64,000 nucleotides of DNA from Periplaneta americana (lineage: Eukaryota > Arthropoda > Insecta > Blattodea > Blattidae): assembly GCF_040183065.1 (NCBI RefSeq), contig NC_091130.1, positions 123,413,914 through 123,477,913 of the forward strand. Reading direction: 5' to 3'. Positions 57,316-64,000 of the stretch are shown one piece after another; the stretch's first letter is position 1; each line of letters starts with the position of its first letter. The notes under the pieces were generated by a model. It did no database searches and was not told the DNA's origin. It saw nothing but the letters and a program-made list of their open reading frames with translations. The position numbers and the translations under genes are program-made.

Positions 57316-58635
57316 GGAGGCGCATCCAGAAAGTAAGTTTCCCTATTTAAAAAAAAGAACACACATTTTCAGGAAAACATTTATTGGCAACAGGTACAGC
57401 AATGTTTCAGCTATTTTTCAACATAGCCACCATTAGAATTGAGACACTTGTCGTATCGTGGGATCAACATTTGTATCCCTCTGTCGTAGAACTCTGCCGC
57501 CTGTGAATGGAACCAGCGTGTGACAGACGTCTTCAGCTCTTCGTCGTTGCCAAAACGCTCACTGGAGGACAGGAATTTCTTGAGGTGCAAGAAAACTTGA
57601 AAATCGCTGGAAGCAAGATCAGGACTGTAGGGTGGATGATCAAACAACTCCCAGCCAAATTCCGTCAAAACAGCTGCTGTGCGCCGAGCCGTATGTGGAC
57701 GAGCATTGTCATGGAGGAGCACAACACCTGCAGTAAGCATTCCACGCCTCTTGTTTTGAATGGCACGTCGCAATTTTCGCAGTATTTCACAGTAACGGTC
57801 AGCGTTCACTGTTTCACCTCTTGGAAGAAAGTCGATCAGCAGAATGCTCTTCCTGTCCCAGAACACGTGCACATCACTTTCCGTACCGACAGCGTCTGTT
57901 TGAATTTCGTCCTGACCAGAGATTCACTATGCCGCCAATGCATTGACTGCTGCTTGGTTCCCGGGGTGAAGTGCGAAATCCAAGTCTCATCGCCCGTGAC
58001 GATCCTGTCGAGGAACTCGTCGCCGTCATCGTGATACCGTTGCAGAAATGTCATTGCTGCTCCTAAACGTTGCATTTTGTGTTCGGGTGTCAGGTTTTTC
58101 GGCACCCACCTGGCACACACTTTTTTGAACAGCAGATGTTTAGTGACAATATCATGCAACAAGGATCGCGATATCTGCGGAAAATGGTTGCTCAGCTCTG
58201 TAATCGTGAAGCGATGGTTCGCGATGATGCACTGCCGCACCAGCTCAACACGGTCATCATTGATGAGGGACGGTCGCTCTTCATCATGGACACTTCGAGG
58301 ACCTTCGGAAAACTGCCTATACCAGCGACGCACCATCTGCTTACACATGATGTTCGGCCCATTGACCTGACAGAGCTGCCGATGAATTTCAATTGGCGCA
58401 ATGCTTTGTGCATTAAAGATCTTTATCACCGACCGAACCTCGCAGGCGGCGGGAAAAGGAATAAGAGCTTCCATTTCGGACCACTGCTGCCACGCTACTG
58501 GCACCAGGCGGGACCTGTCCGGCTGGTATATGATTGATACGTCATAGATCTGTTACGCATGCGCAATTGACGCGGCTAATTATGTTTACTTTCAAGGGGA
58601 AAAAATCGGGAAACTTACTTTCTGGAAGCGCCTCG
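57316..58635 (-). mobile_element. mariner element 3, full length (1320 bp)
   Basis: Inverted ends GGAGGCGCATCCAGAAAGTA (57316) and the complement of CGAGGCGCTTCCAGAAAGTA (ending 58635), each bordered by TA. The length is that of a complete mariner. It lies exactly between the two Tc1-like duplicates. Confidence 0.95.
57411..58474 (-). pseudogene. Near-complete mariner transposase with one frameshift
   Basis: The likely start is MEALIPFPAACEVRSV at 58474. The N-terminal half shows paired helices (EIHRQLCQVNGPNIMCKQMV, RRWYRQFSEG), the linker LINDDRVELVRQC and the WVPKNLTPEHK motif. The first catalytic Asp is in IVTGDETWISH. A frameshift near 57870 (VMCT to FWDRKSILLIDFLPRG) separates the C-terminal half, which holds HDNARPHTA and PPYSPDLASSD with 34 residues between the Asps. 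About 350 aa in total, the normal mariner length. A 3-residue gap occurs at HDEERPSLI. Apart from the frameshift the frame is open, so this is one of the youngest DNA transposons here. Confidence 0.92.
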
Positions 58636-58637
58636 TA

Positions 58638-59235
58638 CTATGTTGGATCATAAACGTAGAATAGATCACATTGCGTTTTGACAAGAATATTATGAATATC
58701 CTTGTGAAAATGTAATATTTTCTGATTACAAGATTTTCTCAAACACTAGTCATGGACGTATTCAGGTACTTCGTCCTATTTGGTCCACAAGGTTCCAGCC
58801 AAAATATGTGACATAAACACAACACAGTGGACGTATTTCTGTCCCTGTTTGGGAATGGATTTCCAGGCTCTGAGGAGGAACTCTATGTAAAATTGAGGAG
58901 AATTTGACTTCCCAGCAATACATCCACATCCTGGAAAATATGCTACCTAGCATGAGCATGTTGCAACTTGATAGAATTATATTTTTTTCCAACAGGGCAA
59001 TTCCTACATCTACAAATCTTTGTTATATCAGATATGGTTTCAACATCTTGTTTGGTGTTGAAAGCACAGACATTAGCTATTTCTATATGGTTTGCTTATT
59101 TCTCTAGTTCGTTATCCACATTTCGTTTCATCACTATATGAGAGTAGTATGCAAACCTTTTTTTTATGTGTGGAAAATATAAATTAAACTGCTGTATTCT
59201 ACGGGGTATAATTGACAGTCAAATTTTAAATTACA
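58638..59235 (+). pseudogene. Tc1-like transposase remnant, copy 2 of the duplication
   Basis: Direct repeat of 56718-57313 with scattered substitutions, for example STRFQPKYVT versus a decayed counterpart and FFQQGNSYIYKS. The start adjoins the mariner TA. The end (CAAATTTTAAATTACAC) runs into unique sequence. Confidence 0.8.
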
Positions 59236-59582
59236 CAAATACCCATAAAAATTTGTCTTAATAAAATTATTTACCCGATTTTTTAGAATATCAATCTATT
59301 GATTGTTAGTGCCACATTTAATCAATGTAATTTTATTAACTTAGTGTTATTACTAGACTTCGTGGAATTGCCACGAGAATCGTAAGGTTTACTACGCATG
59401 CGGTATAGACTGTATGAGAAGGGGACGTGCAACGGATGGAGTATGCCTCTGATGTAAACACTGAGCAGTATACTGCGGTTACAATAAAACCTGTATTCGG
59501 CATTCAAGAAATATAATGAATGATCATTGAAGTAGGAAGTGTCTAAACATGTAAATACACAATTATTTTGTAGTGAGATATA
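59236..59582. other. No recognisable feature
   Basis: Short unannotated stretch between the Tc1-like repeat and the hAT remnant. Confidence 0.45.
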
Positions 59583-60294
59583 TTAACTCTTAAAATTTAA
59601 TGTAATATACTCACATAATCCTTCAATATGTGTATTGCAGTGAAGAGTTAAGTACATTTTGAGCGACTGCAAAGTGAACTTCCTCCGATGGTCACTCAAA
59701 CAGTTTTTATATTTGGAAAATGTACGTTCAACATCACACGATGTAATAGGTGCATATTTGAAGAACGGAAATTCACTACTTCTTAGTACACTAATTTCCG
59801 ACGTCTTGTCGTGACCTGATAGTACATCATTTATAATACGAAGTTGTAAATAGACAGAATTTTTAGCAATAATGTTTCTCAACTTACATTTCACTTTTTT
59901 CTGAAATTAGTGAATTGTTATTTTGGATAACGGATTGTGATACTTTATACACTATACTAAGGGCTTCTGAGAGTTGTAGTTTAGACGATTCTAATAGGAT
60001 GACGCTTTAGGACACGATTTTATAATTAGAATCAATGAACAGAATATCTTCCAATAGCTGTTCAGAAGGCAATGATTTTACAGCTGCAACAGCAGAACTG
60101 TCTGTGGTATCCAATGCATCAATTACCTCCATTATTTTTCCGTAATATTCTGCATAATAATTAACAGCATGCAACCACGTTTTCCAACGGGTCAAGACTG
60201 GCTGCGGGGGTAAGGTTATTCCGGGTTCAATTGTTTTGAACAGCAACACTCTCATTGTGGTATGTTTGATTGAATTCTTGTCTGCACTGAACAA
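59583..60294 (-). pseudogene. hAT transposase C-terminal part with hATC dimerisation motif
   Basis: The minus strand encodes FKTIEPGITLPPQPVLTRWK, WLHAVNYYAEYYGKIMEVID, then a stop near 60008 and a one-base shift in an A run near 59903. After the shift comes KYAPITSCDVERTFSKYKNC and LSDHRRKFTLQSLKMYL, the conserved hAT C-terminal (hATC) pattern (S-VER-FS-YK-LSD-R). This is a different family from the hAT at 39774. The N-terminal and catalytic parts are missing and no terminal repeats were found. Confidence 0.85.
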
Positions 60295-61003
60295 ATATTA
60301 AGCTTTGACTATACCAACCACAGTAATGTAAAAACAAGTGCTTACATAGGTATACATTAGCTGTAGCTGCTCTATCTATTTGGACTGGTCACAACTCTTA
60401 ACATGAACTGCTTATACTACGAGACTGGGCGGTCGCTCACCTCCTCTATACTACCGTACATCGGCAACCTGATTGCATGGTGCGTGTGGCAATTCAACGA
60501 AGTCTGGTTATTACCATGGCAACAGCCAAAAAAAAAAATAAGCTATAGGCGCTTTATGACGCAAAGAATCGTGGTGTGAGGAGGAGCTACAAAATGCCGT
60601 GTTTATTAAATTTATCTATATCAGTAGACCAGTAAGTAAACATATTCTCTTTAAGTTTACTGAGTAGCTTGGTTCTACCTTTCTGTTGTGAGGAGAGGTG
60701 GTTTATTACCTGCGGGGTGACTACCTGCCGCCTACGCTACTGTCCTAGAGTGAGTACAAATACCAACTTAAGAACGAAAAAAAACTGTACAGTATATCGG
60801 ACAAAAGTTTTGTGAGTCAGTGTACATTAAGAATTACAAATTATTCAGAATTTAGGAACCGTCGAACAATAGATACGCGTCTAAAATTACTGATTTTTGA
60901 AGAAATGGTAAAATGTATTCCAGATGTACACAGAGGTCACAAAGTGGGCTATGACTTACGATATGTATGGTTGATTGATTGATATGGACATGTACCTGAT
61001 AGT
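60295..61003. other. No recognisable feature
   Basis: Slightly GC-richer patches at 60420-60500 and 60680-60740 have no ORF or repeat that I can identify. Confidence 0.4.
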
Positions 61004-61300
61004 TTAACGATCCAAGACATCGGTATGAAGACCTTCATTTTCGTAGCACAGCTGAATTCTGCACCATATCCCGGCAGATGTTTTGTGGAGATAATCAAGA
61101 ATCACTTCGTTGAAGGCATCTTCCACAGCTGCTCGTAATTGTGCCGTTGAGTTAGAGTAGTTATTTCGCACTTTGTCCTTGATGAACACCAGAAAGCATT
61201 ATCAGATGTTGTAAGGTCGAGACAAGGAGCTTAATCATCTGCAGATCCTCTTCCAATCCACCGATTGGGAAAGGTCGATGGTAAACGGACTCTGGCCAGC
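61004..61300 (-). pseudogene. Transposase C-terminal remnant (IS630/DUF4817-associated type)
   Basis: The minus strand reads PNRWIGRGSAD at about 61250, then a decayed LDLTTSDNAFW block. It continues as FIKDKVRNNYSNSTAQLRAA and VEDAFNEVILDYL to QLCYENEGLHTDVL. This follows the order RWIGR-G...SPDL-P-DFFLW...I-AF...C--NG-H of insect transposases with the DDE core linked to DUF4817. The catalytic SPD is no longer visible. Confidence 0.6.
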
Positions 61301-61429
61301 TATGTTAGTTTATAACTACACGGTTACCGTGGTATCATAGTACCAACGTAAACATGCGCATATCAACATTCACATTCATCTTACACAAAGTAAATAAAAT
61401 AGGAATACATGGAGGTTACGCCCATTTTA

Positions 61430-62080
61430 CGGCATCACTGTAGAGAGTATAGCTGTTGGAGTAATGTCTTTAGTAGGCTGCCATTAGTTGTGAATACTAT
61501 TGAGTGTATGGTGACTCGAGTTACCTTCCACATCTCCTTGATTTCTAGGCTGATTCTTTGTACTTGTTGAAATTTTTCTTCATACTTGTGATGTAGGTTA
61601 AGATGTAGGGGTGCTGCTATGTCTATTGCTGAAACTTCTTGTTAAAAATTAGTAGCAATGTCTCGTCTGTTGGCTTGAATCTTTCTTTCTGTTTGGATTT
61701 TTCTGTCCCAGTAAAATTTTGTGTTCAGGTATAGGACCTTCATGTTCACGATTAATATTTTTCTTCCAATATTTTCCAAAGTTTTCTTCTCTTTACATTG
61801 CCGTATGCATTTCATAATATGGAAATATCAAATATACCGGTAAATTAAATTCTCGTCTCTTTTCTATGATCTGCCTTAAAGTAAAAAGTTAGTATATACA
61901 TCCTCTTCCCTTCCTGAAAGCATTTTGGCTTTCATGTAATTGTTGCTCTGCATACTTACATAACTTATTTTTTAATTATGTGGGCATATAGCTTAGAGGC
62001 TACTTCATAATAAAGTTATCGCTCTGTAGTTTCCACATTTATTTTTGTTACTTTTCTTATGGATGTTGAGCTCCAAACCT
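61430..62080 (-). pseudogene. Non-LTR RT and C-terminal remnant, heavily decayed
   Basis: Near 61880-61960 the minus strand reads QNAFRKGRGCIY, LFTLRQIIEKRREFNLPVYL, the RT fingers motif (GFRKGRS--D-IFTLRQIIEKR). Further down (61430-61720) comes KFYWDRKIQTERKIQANRRD, then IDIAAPLHLNLHHKYEEKFQ and ISLEIKEMWKV, a C-terminal segment common in endonuclease-RT elements. The palm between them is deleted. Confidence 0.65.
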
Positions 62081-62329
62081 AAAGAAAAACCTTTTCTCAT
62101 AGGAGAACGATCTCCAACAATGCATAACAGATTCATGGTATGAAATAGAAAAAAAAAAAACAACTGACTTCTATTGCAAGTTCATCATATGAAGGTCATT
62201 CAGAATGACGTTACGATCCAGAATAAGGTATAGTCTTGATTATTCAATGAGGACGGTGAGGACTCATATATACAGTGTGTTAAGTAACTCTTACGACCAC
62301 ATCTGGTTGTTGTCAGATTTGTCAGATTT

Positions 62330-62568
62330 GCTGACATGCATTGGATACACGCTTCTGTAAAGTTTATGTCCTGTAAGTTTTCGATGGATGTGACATACAC
62401 TAATGTTTTTAAATGTCCTCATAGTCAGAAATTCAAAGGATTTAGGTCAGGTGATCGAGGAGGCCATGCTACTGGACCTTCTCGACCAATCCATCTTCCA
62501 TTAAATCTCCAGGTTAGATATTGTCGCACGAGGCGTAGAGAAGAGATACCCCATTGTGCATTAACATA
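62330..62568 (-). pseudogene. Transposase core remnant
   Basis: The minus strand encodes LVRQYLTWRFNGRWIGREGP, VAWPPRSPDLNPLNF (third catalytic region). After a one-base shift and two stops it continues as GHLKTLVYVTSIENLQDINF. The W-PPRSPDL-P-DF block is diagnostic of this insect transposase family. Everything N-terminal of it is lost at the SINE junction. Confidence 0.8.
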
Positions 62569-62700
62569 AAGTGTGCTTAAATGCGACAGGCTCATGTCAG
62601 TAGATTTACTGGCATGTAAAAGAACTCCTCCGGGACAAAATTCCGGCACATCCGGCGACGCTGATATAACCTCTGCAGTTGCGAGCGTCGTTAAATAAAA
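62569..62700 (+). mobile_element. SINE family A, 5'-truncated, fourth body copy
   Basis: Starts AAGTGTGCTTAAATGCGACA, nearly where the truncated copy at 2009 starts, and ends GTCGTTAAATAAAACATTAT, running straight into (TA)n. Confidence 0.88.
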
Positions 62701-62701
62701 C

Positions 62702-62766
<65 letters not shown>

Positions 62767-63093
62767 TTCTGTTGAGTAATGCTATCCACGCTCAAAAAAT
62801 GCACCATTGTTTTGCGTTTTTAAACGAATGACGAACATAACCCACAATACAGCATAGCCCATATCTCAACAGATATTTTTCCAGGTATATGTTTATAGGA
62901 ACTTTTTTTTCAAGCTTCGATCTATGCTACGTATCTCTTGCTACACCTTTTTTAAACACTCTGTATATATCAACAGTGAATCAAAAACTGTTGTCGAAAA
63001 TGGCCATAAAGTCATTAAAAACAAAAGAAACCCGCTTCTGCATGCATGACTTATATGTTTAAAATGCAGGTAGTATACCATTTATTTATTTTG

Positions 63094-63320
63094 CTAATAA
63101 TTGTAACATAAAATATAATATAAACAGAAAAACGTTAGCTCGCCCCTGAAAGAGTAGAACTCGTGCTCAGGGGGGGATGAACAAAGGAGTGGAGTTCGGC
63201 CGGCGCCGTGAATCGGGTCTCGGTATAGCTCAGACGAAAGAGCGCTCAGCACGCAAAGCTGAAAGGTCCTGGGTTCCATTTCCAGTGCCGGAACGAATTT
63301 TTCTCCAATAATAGGTATAT
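63094..63320 (+). mobile_element. tRNA-like SINE head of family D with flanking repeat
   Basis: CCTGAAAGAGTAGAACTCGT and CTCAGGGGGG (63148-63175) resemble the repeat at 5380-5430. Then TCGGTATAGCTCAGACGAAA (A box), GGTCCTGGGTTCCATTTCCA (B box, one base off consensus) and GTGCCGGAACGAATTTTTCT follow, as in the copies at 22440 and 22770. Confidence 0.65.
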
Positions 63321-64000
63321 AAATACAGATAATTTACAAGTTAATTCAAATTTGTGTAACTCCGAAAATATTAAGAGTAGAACCCACATCTATGTCAAAT
63401 TTTTTATTCAGAATGTCTTCGGAAATAAGTTCCGTAAGTGGCGGTAATTCCTCATGATTAACCCTGTAGAAATGGGTAGTCCTGGTATATATTGTTTGAC
63501 GAGTTTGTTAAATGAAGTATAAGATCTTATTGAGTAATATCTAACCTTGGTGGATATACAGTGACAGTAGAAGCTCAGAGAATGAGAAGCTGAAATTTCT
63601 GGGTGTTCCGGGAGACGTAAGGTAGATATAAGCGGCATGTAATTGATTGACACTGAATCCACATCTCAGTGCACACTTCCAGTCCTCCACCTACCTCCAA
63701 AATTGTTTACGCGGATTAATGAGGTGGCTACACGCAAATTATTTATCTGTTACAACTAATCCATCATAGAATTGGGACTGTAACAGCTGACACAAGCACC
63801 TCGCGTAATGTCTTTCCTCTGCTGCCATCTGTTGTCAGCGATACTAACATCCTATCGCTATTATCACGACAACAATTCAAGCCTGAAACATTTCTGTCCT
63901 TGTCTGTTTGCGTGTACCTCTTCCTCGGTTTATTAATATTCAACCCTAACTGTAAAGTTGTGTTCTGTATATGCGTGGCACAGTGTAGATAGTTAGATTG
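63321..64000. other. No recognisable feature
   Basis: The minus-strand ORF at 63408-63662 has no family pattern. Nothing else could be supported up to the window end. Confidence 0.45.

Larger units (their letters stand above)
62273..62963 (-). mobile_element. Decayed TIR transposon (IS630/DUF4817-type) with SINE and (TA)n inside
   Basis: Ends CAGTGTGTTAAGTAACTCTT (62273) and the complement of CAGAGTGTTTAAAAAAGGTG (ending 62963), next to TA on both sides. The transposase remnant lies at 62330-62568. A SINE and a long (TA)n tract (62702-62765) replace the rest. Confidence 0.7.

Noticed and set aside
57507..58537. Plus-strand ORFs of 155-175 aa
   Set aside because: Antisense shadows of the mariner transposase.

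Overview
The window looks like repeat-dominated, AT-rich intergenic DNA from an insect nuclear genome. I infer a cockroach or termite (Blattodea), because several tRNA-headed SINE families recur, there are many degenerate mariner/Tc1, hAT, Helitron-like and non-LTR elements, and no prokaryotic gene signals appear. I found no host protein-coding gene, rRNA, genuine tRNA gene or CRISPR array. Nearly every recognisable coding stretch is a piece of a transposable element, and most carry frameshifts, stops or deletions. Species assignment is inference only.

Layout. 0-6.5 kb: a non-LTR reverse-transcriptase (RT) tail, a mariner copy (1469-2560) split by a SINE, a quiet AT-rich stretch, microsatellites and an 82-bp-arm palindrome. 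6.8-9.8 kb: four antisense 3' ends of one retroelement family, a PIF/Harbinger-like MITE, and a 513-bp foldback. 11.6-16.4 kb: two SINEs, a TIR element with perfect 30-bp ends, and another TIR element with a 9-bp duplication. 18.1-24.3 kb: an internally deleted mariner, a SINE, an inverted tRNA-like SINE cluster, and a TIR element with a Cys-rich ORF. 24.8-32.9 kb: two copies of one non-LTR retroelement, the first complete member of a family with CAGGGACATC ends, a deleted Tc1-like element, and a tandem TIR repeat that received a SINE fragment and a retroelement.

33-41.3 kb: a Helitron-like element, two SINEs of a second family, a retroelement RT broken by a MITE, a Penelope-like GIY-YIG remnant, and a retroelement broken by a hAT transposon with an 8-bp target duplication. 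41.4-46.8 kb: two hAT-like elements with 8-bp duplications, one inside a CAGGGACATC element. 47.2-53.2 kb: a retroelement split by a second Helitron copy, then a same-strand series of R1-like retroelement tails separated by (TATG)n tracts. 54.7-64 kb: hAT remnants, the third CAGGGACATC copy, a nearly full-length mariner sitting exactly between two direct copies of a dead Tc1-like fragment, further transposase and RT remnants, and a tRNA-like SINE head.

These parts do not form a pathway. The value of the window is the record of nested insertions: target-site duplications and reading frames that continue across an insert give the order of events in many places. The observations most worth following are the microsatellite-associated R1-like cluster, the mariner at a tandem-duplication junction, the Cys/His-rich ORF inside a TIR element, and the orphan HTH-like N-terminus in the CAGGGACATC family.
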